Shown: positions 8,381-17,754, counted from the first letter of the stretch. The stretch: DNA of 64,000 nt from an uncultured Bacteroidales bacterium (GCA_934725575.1 CAKVCK010000006.1:1-64000), one strand, 5' to 3'. Program-made: numbers and translations. Notes: generated by a model from the letters alone, not told the origin.

Positions 8381-10618
8381 CTACTCCCTGAAGCCTTTGG
8401 AGGCGCGGAGGAGGTGGCGGAGGGAACTGGTGAGCTCACGGGTTTCCTGAAGGAGATTCAGGTAGAGGTAGGCCACGGTGATGTTCTCCTTGGAGGACTG
8501 CATCCGCTGCATCTGGGCCTCACGGGCCTTCTCAAGACAATCCTTCAGTTCCTCGGCCTCGCGGCGGACATCATCGACCTCGCCGTAGGAATCGGTCTGG
8601 AGAATCTTTTCGGTGCGCCTCAGCAGGAACAGCACCGTGTCCCTCAATGGGATATATTCCTTGACCTGTTCCTTGCTCAGCGGCACGAAGTTGTTGTCCA
8701 CGTGCTCCTCGCAAGGGTCGGCGATACGCCTCAGGCAGTATAGGATCTCTTCACAGGAGTTCCTTCCGAGGTGGAACCAGGTGTTCTTCTCCATCGCGAC
8801 CTCCGGGTCAATTTTACGGAACCCGATCATCTCCTTACGTCTGCTGTTCTTCAGTTCCTCCCTCTTGCGTCTCATGGTGCTCTCAGCCTTGTGCAGCATC
8901 CCGAGATCCTCCTTGATGAAGCCATCGGTGATCTGGCGGAAGGTTGTGTTGACATATTCAAGGAAATCAGACTGGCTGTCGGCTATGTGCTTGCTCAGAA
9001 GCGTAAGGATCTCGCTCTTGTCGGTGCTGAGCATCATCTGGTTGAAGGTCACGTCTCCGTTCTCTTCCTCCGCCTTTTTCTTGTAGCGGATGTTGCTGCG
9101 GACGAGCAGGAAGATCGCGAGAGCCATCATTATGCAGGCGGCCACGAATCCGCCGACGTGCATCAGCATCGCCACGAGGAAGCAGAGAATGAAGGCCGCT
9201 CCGGCTGTGATGAACCAGCCTCCGATGACGGAGACGACACCAGTCACTCTATAGACAGCGCTCTCTCGTCCCCAGGCGCGGTCGGCCAGAGAGGAACCCA
9301 TCGCTACCATGAATGTGACGTAAGTTGTTGAAAGAGGTAGTTTAAGGGATGTTCCGAGGGCTATCAGCAGACCTGCCACAACCAGATTGACCGTGGCCCT
9401 GACCTCATCGAATGCCGCTCCTTCAGGGAGTCGGGCCTCATCGGTGTTGAAACGCTTCTCGCACCAGGCCTTGACGTTGTCCGGAACGACATCCTGGAAG
9501 AAATTGGCGGTGTTGTTGGAGAATCTGACCAGAACCCGGGCTATCTTCGACGAGCCGAACATCTCGTCACCCTCGCTCTGCCTGGAAAGGTCCACGGAGG
9601 TCTTGATCACGTTGTGGGCTTTCTTCGATGTCGCGAGCGAGAACACCATCACCGCGCCTGCCGCCACAAGGAATATCATCGGACTTTTGGCCGGTCCCTC
9701 AAGGGATGACATCATGAAGGTGGAAGGGTCCGAGGCTCCGCTTGCGGCAAAGTCAGTGAAGGCGGAATATCCCGCCAGAGGCACTCCGATGAAGTTGACG
9801 AGGTCGTTGCCGGCGAATGCCATCGCAAGGGCGAAAGTTCCCATCAGTACCAGAATCTTGAACACATTGACTTTCAAGAAATAGAGAAACTGCATGATGG
9901 CTGTTGACGCGAGGAAGCATATTCCCAGAATGGCAAGGGTGTGATTTTGGATATATTCGTAGATTTCCGGCGTGACGAAAGACATGCTTTTGATGCCTTT
10001 GAACAGCATGAAGTAGAAGATGGCTGTCGTGGCGACGCCACCGAATATTCCTATCTTCCACTTGAGGTTCTTCTTGTAGGTGAATGTGAAGACAAGACGG
10101 GAGATGTACTGCAGGACGATTCCGAAGAAGAACGCTATGGCGACGGAGACGAATATGGCCATGATCATGCCGAGTGCCTTTTCCGTGTTCATCAGGTCGC
10201 CGACCGTCAGTCCTGTGGTGTCGTTCGCCAGTTTCAAGAGGACGAATGCCGTGGTGCCGCCGAGCAGCTCGAACACAAGGGAGACCGTCGTGGATGTCGG
10301 CAGTCCGAGGTTGTTGAATATGTCAAGCAGGATCACGTCAGAGATCATCACGGCGAGGAAGATGAACATCAGCTCCTTCAGGGAGAACATCGCCGGATGG
10401 AATACTCCATTCCTTGCGACTTCCATCATTCCGTTGCTCATCGTCGCTCCCATGAACACTCCGACAGCGGCCACGATGATGATTGTCCTGAACTTGGCCA
10501 CTTTGGCGCCTATCGCTGAGTTCAGGAAGTTGACAGCGTCGTTGCTGACTCCGACCATCAGGTCGAACACCGCCAGCACGAACAGGAATACCACAAACAC
10601 AAGGTAAATCTCACTCAT
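8381..10618 (-). CDS. Inorganic phosphate transporter, Pit family, with PhoU-like C-terminal region
   Basis: Inner-membrane low-affinity phosphate:cation symporter of 745 residues. Two inverted halves each carry the family signature: SNDAVNFLNSAIG near residue 25 and GNDLVNFIGVPLAG near 280. About ten membrane helices precede a cytoplasmic region (from about residue 515) that is charged and helical and resembles PhoU domains. The long form with a fused regulatory tail is usual in Bacteroidales. It stands alone on the minus strand, convergent with the repeat lipoprotein. A two-component pair of PhoB/PhoR type lies at 1329-2821, and co-regulation by phosphate would make sense but is inference. 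Confidence 0.9.
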   Translation of the reverse strand: MSEIYLVFVVFLFVLAVFDLMVGVSNDAVNFLNSAIGAKVAKFRTIIIVAAVGVFMGATMSNGMMEVARNGVFHPAMFSLKELMFIFLAVMISDVILLDIFNNLGLPTSTTVSLVFELLGGTTAFVLLKLANDTTGLTVGDLMNTEKALGMIMAIFVSVAIAFFFGIVLQYISRLVFTFTYKKNLKWKIGIFGGVATTAIFYFMLFKGIKSMSFVTPEIYEYIQNHTLAILGICFLASTAIMQFLYFLKVNVFKILVLMGTFALAMAFAGNDLVNFIGVPLAGYSAFTDFAASGASDPSTFMMSSLEGPAKSPMIFLVAAGAVMVFSLATSKKAHNVIKTSVDLSRQSEGDEMFGSSKIARVLVRFSNNTANFFQDVVPDNVKAWCEKRFNTDEARLPEGAAFDEVRATVNLVVAGLLIALGTSLKLPLSTTYVTFMVAMGSSLADRAWGRESAVYRVTGVVSVIGGWFITAGAAFILCFLVAMLMHVGGFVAACIMMALAIFLLVRSNIRYKKKAEEENGDVTFNQMMLSTDKSEILTLLSKHIADSQSDFLEYVNTTFRQITDGFIKEDLGMLHKAESTMRRKREELKNSRRKEMIGFRKIDPEVAMEKNTWFHLGRNSCEEILYCLRRIADPCEEHVDNNFVPLSKEQVKEYIPLRDTVLFLLRRTEKILQTDSYGEVDDVRREAEELKDCLEKAREAQMQRMQSSKENITVAYLYLNLLQETRELTSSLRHLLRASKGFRE

Positions 10619-10749
10619 AATTTTTCTCTACTATTACGAACGCAAAATTCACCATAAAATGTTACCGGACGATTGCAACCGTGTTACATTTCGGTTACAA
10701 TCTATTGTTTGTATTGGTGGCACTTCGGCGGACCCAAAACATAGCCACT

Positions 10750-10822
10750 TGACAGCGGAAAAATCAAATGGCGGATTTTGGTAACGTGCAAAATCCGCCA
10801 TTTGCCTTTTTTTCCGCTGTCA
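10750..10822. repeat. Nested perfect hairpin upstream of the phosphate transporter
   Basis: An inner 15-bp perfect stem (AAATGGCGGATTTTG at 10766-10780 with 10789-10803) lies inside an outer 14-bp stem (10750-10763 with 10809-10822) carrying A-run/T-run arms. It fills much of the 333-nt gap between the phosphate transporter start and the gpmA end; no gene is visible there. It could be a bidirectional terminator or an attenuating leader. Confidence 0.7.
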
Positions 10823-10896
10823 TCAAACACGGTAGAAATTGTGTGCCCCAGTCTGGGTATAATGTCCCAACTCCTGAGCCGAAGTGACTACACAAT

Positions 10897-10929
10897 ATAA
10901 AAATCCCTCTGAAAGATTTCCAGAGGGAT
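10897..10929 (-). terminator. Rho-independent terminator of gpmA
   Basis: On the minus strand, ATCCCTCTG (10929-10921) pairs with CAGAGGGAT (10911-10903) and is followed by TTTTTATATT, 22 nt after the gpmA stop. Confidence 0.85.
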
Positions 10930-10951
10930 GGCAAATTGGTGTGTCGGAAAA

Positions 10952-11698
10952 TTATTTAGCCTTTCCTTGCTTTGCGACAGCTTCCTGTTTGCGCTTGAGC
11001 TCCTCAGGATCAGCGAGATAGTAATCCTTTACGAGGTTGAGATCGTCATCGAACTCGAAGACGTAAGGAGTGGCTGTAGGGATGTTCAGGCCGACAATGT
11101 CAGCGTCAGAGATTCCCTTGAGGTGCTTTACGACACCACGGAGGCTGTTGCCGTGAGCCACAACCACGATGTTGTCGTGCTGCTTGAGGGCAGGGAAGAT
11201 CTCGCACTCCCAGTAAGGCATAACACGCTCGATGCAGTTCTTAAGAGCTTCTGTGCGAGGAATGTACTGGTCTGGAACGAGAGCGTAGCGAGGATCCTTG
11301 GTAGCGCTGTTAGGATCGTCCTCCGGAAGGTTGTGCGGAGCCACGTCGAAGCTGCGGCGCCAGATGAGCACCTGCTCGTCGCCGTACTTCTGGGCGGTCT
11401 CGGCCTTGTTCAGACCCTGAAGCATTCCGTAGTGCTTCTCGTTGAGTCTCCAGGTCTTCTTTACAGGAATCCAGTCGAGATCCATGGCGTCGAGGACGTT
11501 GTTGAGGGTCTTGATGGCTCTCTTAAGGTAGGATGTGTAGGCCACCTCGAAGGTGATGCCGGCCTCTTTCAAAGCCTTTCCGGCGTCGAGGGCTTCCTGT
11601 ACACCCTTCTCGCTGAGGTCAACGTTGGTCCATCCTGTGAACCTGTTCTCCTTGTTCCACTGGCTTTCGCCGTGACGGATAAGTACAATTCTTTTCAT
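10952..11698 (-). CDS. gpmA: 2,3-bisphosphoglycerate-dependent phosphoglycerate mutase
   Basis: Glycolytic enzyme interconverting 3- and 2-phosphoglycerate in the cytosol; 248 residues, the usual length. The histidine-phosphatase signature LIRHGESQWN carries the phospho-accepting His9, followed by the family's RFTGWTNVDLSEKG. A second catalytic His sits in VVAHGNSLRG near residue 182, and the proton-donor Glu is in RLNEKHYG near 87. It is a single gene with its own terminator; a REP-like hairpin (11733-11757) separates it from the antiporter gene upstream. Confidence 0.97.
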   Translation of the reverse strand: MKRIVLIRHGESQWNKENRFTGWTNVDLSEKGVQEALDAGKALKEAGITFEVAYTSYLKRAIKTLNNVLDAMDLDWIPVKKTWRLNEKHYGMLQGLNKAETAQKYGDEQVLIWRRSFDVAPHNLPEDDPNSATKDPRYALVPDQYIPRTEALKNCIERVMPYWECEIFPALKQHDNIVVVAHGNSLRGVVKHLKGISDADIVGLNIPTATPYVFEFDDDLNLVKDYYLADPEELKRKQEAVAKQGKAK

Positions 11699-11732
11699 AT
11701 TCCTAAAAATTTTGGTTTATTCAATATTGTAG

Positions 11733-11757
11733 GGTCACTTCGACAGGCTCAGTGACC
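11733..11757. repeat. REP-like palindrome, copy 1
   Basis: GGTCACT...AGTGACC forms a perfect 7-bp stem around the core TTCGACAGGCTC. The same core appears at 19533-19552, 33841-33886 and 53495-53549, always at gene ends. Confidence 0.7.
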
Positions 11758-11776
11758 AGGCTGCAAATTTACATCA

Positions 11777-13267
11777 TTATTCCGATTCGTCAAACTGGTT
11801 GCCCATAATCATAAGCAGCTTGTCGCCGACCTTGAGCTTGACTGATCCGTCAGGAACAATCAACTCACCGTCCCTCTTTATCATCACAACACGGGTCCCC
11901 TCCGGTAATGCGACTTCCTTAAGTGTGTCACCGGCAGCGAGATCCGTCTCCGTCAGCCTGTGGTCCATCAGCTTGCCGGCCTCCTCCGGGATCTCGATTC
12001 CGAATGTCTCCGGAGCCTTCTCCTGAGGCAGGGCAAGGTTCAGCTTGCGCGCCACCGCAGGAATGCTCATGCCTTGGATCAGCATGGAAACCATCGTGAT
12101 GAAGAATACGATGTTGAAGATCTGTCCGGAGCCCGGAATGTCAGCCACGACAGTGAATATGGCGAAGATGATCGGAGTGGCTCCTTTCAGACCTACCCAG
12201 GAGATGAACACGCGCGCCTTGAACGACAGCTTCCTGAACGGAAGAAGCGAAAGGAACACGGCCAAAGGACGGCCTATAAAAGTAAGGAATATTCCGATGA
12301 GAAGTGCCACGGGAGCCACGGACAGCATCTCCTTAGGGTTCACGAGAAGCCCAAGCGTGAGGAACATTCCCATCTGCATCAGCCAGGTGACCGTGTCGCT
12401 GAACCTGAAGACCTCTCTCTTGTGGGCCATCGGCTTGTTGCCTATGATCACACCGGCGAGGTAGATGGCGAGGAATCCGTTCCCGTTCACGAGTCCTGTG
12501 ACGGAGTAGATGAAGAAGCCGATGCTCAGCACGAGGATGGCATAGAGTGAGGCGCCGTTCAGTTTCAGTTTCCCGAGAGCCCAAGAGAAAGCCCTGCCGA
12601 GACCCACACCCATAATAGCTCCGATTCCAAGCTGCATCGTGAATGTCAGCAAGGCGTTGCCGATCATCCGTGTGTAGTCGATGTCGATTCCGGAGGCCGG
12701 CTCGAAAAGCTGCTGGGCGCATTGGATCAGCACGATGGTGATGACGTAGGCCATCGGGTCGTTGGAACCGGACTCCAGCTCAAGGACCGGCTGGAGGTTC
12801 TCCTTCAGCTTCATCTTTGCGTTCCTCAGGATGTTGAACACTGACGCTGAGTCGGTTGACGACATCACGGCCGCAAGCAGAAAGCACATCACGGTGGACA
12901 TTCCCTCGGAGAGGTGTCCCACCCTTGTCAACAGATAAATGAATCCGCCCGTGAACAAGGCCGTCAGGAACACCCCGACGGTGGACAGCACGATTCCTTC
13001 TTTTAGTACGGGTTTTATCGTGTCGAACTTCGTCTCAAGACCGCCGCAGTATAGGATTACACATAGCGCTATGGTACCGATGAACTGTGCGATGTGGAAA
13101 TTGTCGAACGCGAGTCCTAATCCATCGACACCGAACGCCATTCCGACGACGATGAACAGGAGCAGGACCGGGATTCCGAACTTGAAACCGGCCCGGCTGA
13201 TGAGTATCGCCGTGAAAATCAGGATGGATCCGATGAGGAGTATATTCTCAGGGGAAAACTGTATCAT
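11777..13267 (-). CDS. Potassium/proton (or sodium/proton) antiporter, CPA family, NhaP2/CvrA-like
   Basis: Inner-membrane monovalent cation/proton antiporter of 496 residues with about 12-13 hydrophobic helices over residues 5-400, and motifs of the Na_H_Exchanger family (SSTDSASVFNIL and LESGSNDPMAY, the latter with the ND pair that binds the cation). The C-terminal 70 residues form an RCK_C/TrkA_C-like domain (DTLKEVALPEGTRVV...GDKLLMI), the feature of the NhaP2/CvrA subgroup that exports potassium. Its ATG overlaps the nth stop by 4 nt (13264-13267), so it is translated with nth in one message. Confidence 0.9.
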   Translation of the reverse strand: MIQFSPENILLIGSILIFTAILISRAGFKFGIPVLLLFIVVGMAFGVDGLGLAFDNFHIAQFIGTIALCVILYCGGLETKFDTIKPVLKEGIVLSTVGVFLTALFTGGFIYLLTRVGHLSEGMSTVMCFLLAAVMSSTDSASVFNILRNAKMKLKENLQPVLELESGSNDPMAYVITIVLIQCAQQLFEPASGIDIDYTRMIGNALLTFTMQLGIGAIMGVGLGRAFSWALGKLKLNGASLYAILVLSIGFFIYSVTGLVNGNGFLAIYLAGVIIGNKPMAHKREVFRFSDTVTWLMQMGMFLTLGLLVNPKEMLSVAPVALLIGIFLTFIGRPLAVFLSLLPFRKLSFKARVFISWVGLKGATPIIFAIFTVVADIPGSGQIFNIVFFITMVSMLIQGMSIPAVARKLNLALPQEKAPETFGIEIPEEAGKLMDHRLTETDLAAGDTLKEVALPEGTRVVMIKRDGELIVPDGSVKLKVGDKLLMIMGNQFDESE

Positions 13268-13908
13268 AATATTCTGTGTTTCTGTTCATAGTCGCGGCAC
13301 CAGTCCCGCAGCGGGCAATCGTCGCATTTCGGGTTTCGGGCCGTGCACGTGTACCGTCCATGGAGGATCAGCCAATGATGTGCCCTTGCCCTCAGTTCCG
13401 CCGGGATGTACGACTCCAGTTCCTTCTCGACAGCCTCGACTGTCTTTCCGTCCGACAGTCCCATCCTGTGGGATACACGGAAAACGTGCGTGTCAACAGC
13501 GATGACCGGTTTGTCATAGATCACGGAGGCAAGCACGTTGGCCGTCTTGCGTCCGACTCCCGGGAGTGTCATAAGCTGGTCTATGTCCGACGGGACTTCG
13601 CCGGCATATTCCCGCAACAATTTTTGAGCCATTCCGATGAGGTGCGCGACCTTGCTGTTGGGGTAGGAGATGCTTTTTATAACCGCCAGCACGTCCTCGA
13701 ACGGCGCGGAGGCCAGATCCTCGGGCTTCGGAAACCTTCTGAACAGTTCCGGTGCGACCATATTCACCCTTTTGTCCGTGCATTGCGCGCTTAAAATCAC
13801 CGCCACAAGCAGCTGGAAAGGGGATTCGTAGTGCAGTTCGGTCCTGACTTCCGGTTGGTTGGCCTGGAACCAGGAAAGTATGTGATGGTATCTGTCTTTT
13901 TTCAGCAT
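13264..13908 (-). CDS. nth: Endonuclease III (DNA glycosylase/AP lyase)
   Basis: Base-excision-repair enzyme that removes oxidised pyrimidines and cuts AP sites; 214 residues. The helix-hairpin-helix LPGVGRKTAN carries catalytic Lys121, and catalytic Asp139 follows (IAVDTHVFR). The [4Fe-4S] ligands are Cys188, 195, 198 and 204 in the classical C-x6-C-x2-C-x5-C spacing. It begins 4 nt after the ftsE stop and overlaps the downstream antiporter gene, so ftsE-nth-antiporter probably form an operon. Confidence 0.96.
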   Translation of the reverse strand: MLKKDRYHHILSWFQANQPEVRTELHYESPFQLLVAVILSAQCTDKRVNMVAPELFRRFPKPEDLASAPFEDVLAVIKSISYPNSKVAHLIGMAQKLLREYAGEVPSDIDQLMTLPGVGRKTANVLASVIYDKPVIAVDTHVFRVSHRMGLSDGKTVEAVEKELESYIPAELRARAHHWLILHGRYTCTARNPKCDDCPLRDWCRDYEQKHRIL

Positions 13909-13912
13909 AGGT

Positions 13913-14647
13913 CTAAATGGTCAGAGCCAGATCAATAACCTCGTCGTTAAGGTTCTCCTTGCACCTCTCGTCCTTGCAGACGAAGACCCTGCCGGGATAT
14001 TTCTCGAAGATGGTCCTGTTGTGGGTCACCATCACTATGGCCGTGCCGTCCTCCTTGTTGATTCCGGTCAGCAGGCGCAGGATCCCGTCGGCGGTCTCGT
14101 TGTCCAGATTGCCGGTCGGCTCGTCGGCGATGATGAGCCTTGGCCTGTTCAGCAGGGAACGTGCTATGGCGATCCGCTGCTGTTCGCCTCCGGAGAGCTG
14201 GTGAGGCATCTTGTGCGCCTTGTTCTCCATCCCGACATCGGCCAGGACCTCGATGATCCGTTTGTCGATCTCGTTCCGGTCTTTCCACCCTGTGGCTTTC
14301 AGGACAAACTCCAGATTGCTCTCGACGGTCCTGTCCATAAGCAGCTGGAAGTCCTGGAACACGACCCCGATCCTGCGGCGGAGAAAAGGAATATCCTTGT
14401 CCTTCAGTCCGTTGAGCTTGAAGCCGCAGACTTCGCCGGAGCCCTTCTCAAGAGGGTTCTCGCCGATCATCGTGCGGATGATCGAAGTCTTGCCGGTTCC
14501 GACCTTGCCGACGATGTAGATGAAGTCTCCCGGAAATATGTCCATATCAAGCCCGTAGATCACGGTGCTCTCTCCGTTCACGATGTCCGCGTCCTTGAAT
14601 GAGACCAGCGGCTCGCTTTTTGATGCTGATAGCGCGTTCACTTCCAT
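13913..14647 (-). CDS. ftsE: Cell-division ABC ATPase FtsE-like
   Basis: Cytosolic ABC ATPase of 244 residues that in the FtsEX complex controls peptidoglycan hydrolases at the septum. Walker A is GKVGTGKT (47-54), the Q-loop Gln98 sits in VVFQDFQLL, the signature is LSGGEQQ (151-157) and Walker B is LIIADEP (171-177); a D-loop and H-loop (MVTHN) follow. The FQDFQLL stretch and the short length fit FtsE better than LolD. No ftsX gene adjoins it: the divergent neighbour is a TPR gene and the downstream one is nth, so the permease must be elsewhere. A TATATTTG box sits only 7 nt before the ATG, suggesting an almost leaderless message. Confidence 0.85.
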   Translation of the reverse strand: MEVNALSASKSEPLVSFKDADIVNGESTVIYGLDMDIFPGDFIYIVGKVGTGKTSIIRTMIGENPLEKGSGEVCGFKLNGLKDKDIPFLRRRIGVVFQDFQLLMDRTVESNLEFVLKATGWKDRNEIDKRIIEVLADVGMENKAHKMPHQLSGGEQQRIAIARSLLNRPRLIIADEPTGNLDNETADGILRLLTGINKEDGTAIVMVTHNRTIFEKYPGRVFVCKDERCKENLNDEVIDLALTI

Positions 14648-14654
14648 AGTAACG

Positions 14655-14662
14655 CAAATATA
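14655..14662 (-). promoter_or_regulatory. -7 promoter element for ftsE
   Basis: TATATTTG on the minus strand (14662-14655) is a perfect TAnnTTTG match, ending 7 nt before the ftsE ATG. The message would start at or beside the start codon. No good TTTG at -33. Confidence 0.45.
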
Positions 14663-14718
14663 CTTTATTTTTCGGGTATATTTAGGAAATATGTATGTTA
14701 TTTTTCATTTTCCTTAAG

Positions 14719-14726
14719 TAAATTTG
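14719..14726 (+). promoter_or_regulatory. -7 promoter element for the TPR gene
   Basis: TAAATTTG matches TAnnTTTG. Transcription would start near 14733, 11 nt before ATG 14744 or about 32 nt before ATG 14765, which slightly favours the later start. Confidence 0.4.
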
Positions 14727-14743
14727 TAGAATATTTTTCGCTG

Positions 14744-17700
14744 ATGAAAATGATTGGAAACTATATGAAAAGCAAACTTGCCGCAGCGTTTCTGGCGGCG
14801 CTCTCACTTGGCGCGGGGACGGCCGTGTCGGCTCAGGAGGCCGGACAGGACCAGTACCGTCTCGCCACCGAACTCTACGGACACGGGATGTTCGAGAGGG
14901 CGGGAAGCATATTCGGAGAAATCTATGCCGGAACCGGGGATGTGACCGCAGGCGGCTATGAGGCCCTTTGCTCCGTCCGGCTGCAGGAGGTAGGGAACGA
15001 GACCTTGGCCGATGAATATATCGCCGCACACCCGTATTCCATCCTCGTGCCGCAGATTCATTTCTACAAGGCTCTGAATCTGTTTGACAGACAGGACTAT
15101 AAGTCGGCCGCGACCGAGTTCGACAAAGTGCCGGAGAAAAGGCTGCCGTCTGACCTGGTCGCTGAATATGCATTCAAGCAGGCATATTCATACTTCGAGA
15201 TCGGGGAGCTGGCGAAGGCCAAGTCTTTGTTTGAGAAGTCGGAGAAGAGGGTGCAGTCAGACTACACCGCGCCGTCGAGATATTCATTGGGCTACATCAA
15301 CTATTCGGAGAAGAATTTCGATGAGGCGTTTGATTGGTTTGAGAAGGCGGCGAGAGACCCTCGTTTCACCGAGATGTCCAATTCCTATATGGTCGAATGC
15401 CGCTTTATGAGGAAGGATTATTCATACGTCCTGAAAAATGGTGTCAAGGTGTATGAGAACGCGCCGAAGGAGCGTCAGAGGCATCTCGCGAGGATAATCT
15501 CCGAGTCCTACCTGGCCAAGGGCAACACCGCCAAGGCCAAGGAATATTACGATGTGGCCCGGAGCGGGGATAACGATATGGACCGCAACGATTATTTCTA
15601 CGCCGGCTCGCTTCTCTACGCCACCGAGGACTACAAGGGAGCCATCGAGAACTACTCGCTGATGCGGAACAGGACCGACTCGATCGGGCAGATAGCGAAC
15701 TACAATCTGGCCTACAGCTACATCCAGACTGGTAACAAGGTCGCCGCGCTCGACGCATTCAAGGCCGCCTCGGAACGGTCGTTCAACCCGGACATCCAGG
15801 AAGACGCGCATTTCAACTATGCCAAGCTGTCCTTTGACCTGAACCACAACCCTTCGGTCTTCAACGACTATCTTACCAAATATTCCGACAAGAAGAAGGG
15901 AGAGAGGATCTACAGCTATATGGCGCTGGCCTCGCTCTACAGCCACGATTACGCCGGAGCCGTGGAGGCATATTCCAACATAGATATGCTGGACAAGGAC
16001 CAGAAAGCCAACTATATGAAGGCCAATTACCTGCGTGCGGAGCAGCTTGTGGAGACCGGCTCCTGGAGGGACGCTGTTCCTTTCCTCAGGGCCTCTTCGT
16101 TCTATTCGGACAAGCGCTCTCCGTTCTCGCAGCTTTCGAGGTACTGGCTCGGCGAGTCCTACTACCGCAGCGACCAGTTCGACAAGGCTCTGGAGACTTT
16201 CAAGGACCTGTACAACAACTCGGCGCTTGAGGGCAAGACGGAAGGCCGGCTGATCCCTTACGATCTGGCTTACTGCTACTTCCGCCTCGGCGACTACGAC
16301 AACGCCGCCAAATGGTTTGATGAATATCTCCAAGGCCGCAACCTGACCGAGGGGGAGGATGCCGCCGTGCGCCGCGCGGACTGCGATTTCATCCGCAAGG
16401 ACTACAAGACAGCCGTCACTGAATATGAGAACGCCTTGAAGCGTTTCCCTTACAAGGACAATCTCTACCCGAACTACCGCGCCGGCATAGCCTACGGACT
16501 TATGGGGGATATGAACGGCAAGATCGGAGCGCTTTCCAAGGCTCTGAACACAAATCCGTCAGTGGAATATTACTCTGACGCTATGTTCGAGCTCGGAAGG
16601 GCCTACGTCGCCGCCGGCAGGAACGATGACGCTGTCTCCGCTTTCACGAAACTCCGCTCCTCCACCAAAGACAAGACCATTGTCGCCCGCTCCCTCATCG
16701 AGCTTGGAATGATTTCAAGGAATATGTCCGAGTACGACCAGTCCCTTGGCTACTACAAGCAGGTGATCACCGAGATGCCCGGCACTGAATATGCCCAGGA
16801 CGCTCTTCTGGCCATCGAGTCGATCTACCAGTCGCAGGGACGTACGGACGAGTACATTGATTTCGCCGACAAGGCCGGTGTGATCAAGGACAAGTCTGAC
16901 AGCGAGAAGGAGACTATGTACTTCAACGCGGCCGAGCAGGTGTTCCTCACGGAGAACTACAATAAGGCTTTGGCCTCTCTCCAGACATATCTTGAACGTT
17001 ATCCGTCCGGTCAGAAAGTGCCTGAGGCTGAGTTCTATGTCGCTGAGTGCTACAGGAATATAGGCAAGAAGGAACAGGCTTGCGATTGGTATAGGAAGTC
17101 TATGGAGAAAGGTGATGGATCGGCGTTCGCCGAGACGGCCATCCTGAACTTCTCAAGACTGTCCTATGACCTGCAACGCTACAAGGATGCGTTCGGTGGC
17201 TATTCCTCACTGCTTCAGGAGGCCAGGATAGAGAACAACAAGCACACGGCCAGAGTCGGGATGATGCGTTCCGCCTACAAGGCCGGAGACTGGACTTCGG
17301 CACAGTCCTGCGCGGACAAGGTGAAGGCTGACGGAAAGAGCACGGCGGCGGAGATCCGTGAGGCTGACTACTACAAGGCCAAGTCATTGCTGTCGATGAA
17401 CGAGCGCGAGGCGGCGTTTGAGATATTCGCAAGCCTCAGTTCCGCTCCGTCCACCGCCGAAGGTGCGGAGGCTGCCTATATGATCATTCAGGATGCCTGC
17501 GACCAGGGTAAGTATGACACCGTCGAGAATAAGGTCTATGCGTTCGCCGAGAAGGCCGGGGACCAGAGCTATTGGCTTGCGAAGGCGTTCATCACCCTTG
17601 GTGACTCGTTCGCCGAGCAGGATAATCTCGCTCAGGCCAAGGCCACGTTCGAGAGCGTCCAGAACGGCTACAAACCTGCCGAGGGTACGTCAGATGATGT

Positions 17701-17749
17701 GCTTGACAATGTCAGGATGCGTCTTGAGAAACTTAAAACCATGATGTAG
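14744..17749 (+). CDS. Large periplasmic TPR-repeat protein
   Basis: Secreted protein of 1001 residues with a signal peptide (MKSKLAAAFLAAL...SAQ) and tetratricopeptide repeats along almost its whole length, recognisable by pairs such as A-x-x-YF-x-x-G...Y and ALE-x-F-x-x-L (for example near residues 140-175, 480-510 and 640-700). TPR solenoids hold partner proteins; likely an envelope assembly or scaffold factor, with no enzyme domain visible. ATG at 14744 is the first start; ATG at 14765 gives a more typical signal peptide. Its stop is 5 nt before the beta-barrel gene, so the two should form a unit, the barrel being the natural partner. Confidence 0.85.
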   Translation: MKMIGNYMKSKLAAAFLAALSLGAGTAVSAQEAGQDQYRLATELYGHGMFERAGSIFGEIYAGTGDVTAGGYEALCSVRLQEVGNETLADEYIAAHPYSILVPQIHFYKALNLFDRQDYKSAATEFDKVPEKRLPSDLVAEYAFKQAYSYFEIGELAKAKSLFEKSEKRVQSDYTAPSRYSLGYINYSEKNFDEAFDWFEKAARDPRFTEMSNSYMVECRFMRKDYSYVLKNGVKVYENAPKERQRHLARIISESYLAKGNTAKAKEYYDVARSGDNDMDRNDYFYAGSLLYATEDYKGAIENYSLMRNRTDSIGQIANYNLAYSYIQTGNKVAALDAFKAASERSFNPDIQEDAHFNYAKLSFDLNHNPSVFNDYLTKYSDKKKGERIYSYMALASLYSHDYAGAVEAYSNIDMLDKDQKANYMKANYLRAEQLVETGSWRDAVPFLRASSFYSDKRSPFSQLSRYWLGESYYRSDQFDKALETFKDLYNNSALEGKTEGRLIPYDLAYCYFRLGDYDNAAKWFDEYLQGRNLTEGEDAAVRRADCDFIRKDYKTAVTEYENALKRFPYKDNLYPNYRAGIAYGLMGDMNGKIGALSKALNTNPSVEYYSDAMFELGRAYVAAGRNDDAVSAFTKLRSSTKDKTIVARSLIELGMISRNMSEYDQSLGYYKQVITEMPGTEYAQDALLAIESIYQSQGRTDEYIDFADKAGVIKDKSDSEKETMYFNAAEQVFLTENYNKALASLQTYLERYPSGQKVPEAEFYVAECYRNIGKKEQACDWYRKSMEKGDGSAFAETAILNFSRLSYDLQRYKDAFGGYSSLLQEARIENNKHTARVGMMRSAYKAGDWTSAQSCADKVKADGKSTAAEIREADYYKAKSLLSMNEREAAFEIFASLSSAPSTAEGAEAAYMIIQDACDQGKYDTVENKVYAFAEKAGDQSYWLAKAFITLGDSFAEQDNLAQAKATFESVQNGYKPAEGTSDDVLDNVRMRLEKLKTMM

Positions 17750-17754
17750 TGGAA

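Noticed and set aside
13913..14647. LolD lipoprotein-release ATPase instead of FtsE
   Set aside because: Sequence pattern and length fit FtsE, and no LolC/E-type permease is adjacent, though the absence of ftsX leaves some doubt.
15422..16333. 303-codon minus-strand frame inside the TPR gene
   Set aside because: Antisense shadow of GC-rich codons; the plus-strand TPR reading is continuous and motif-bearing.
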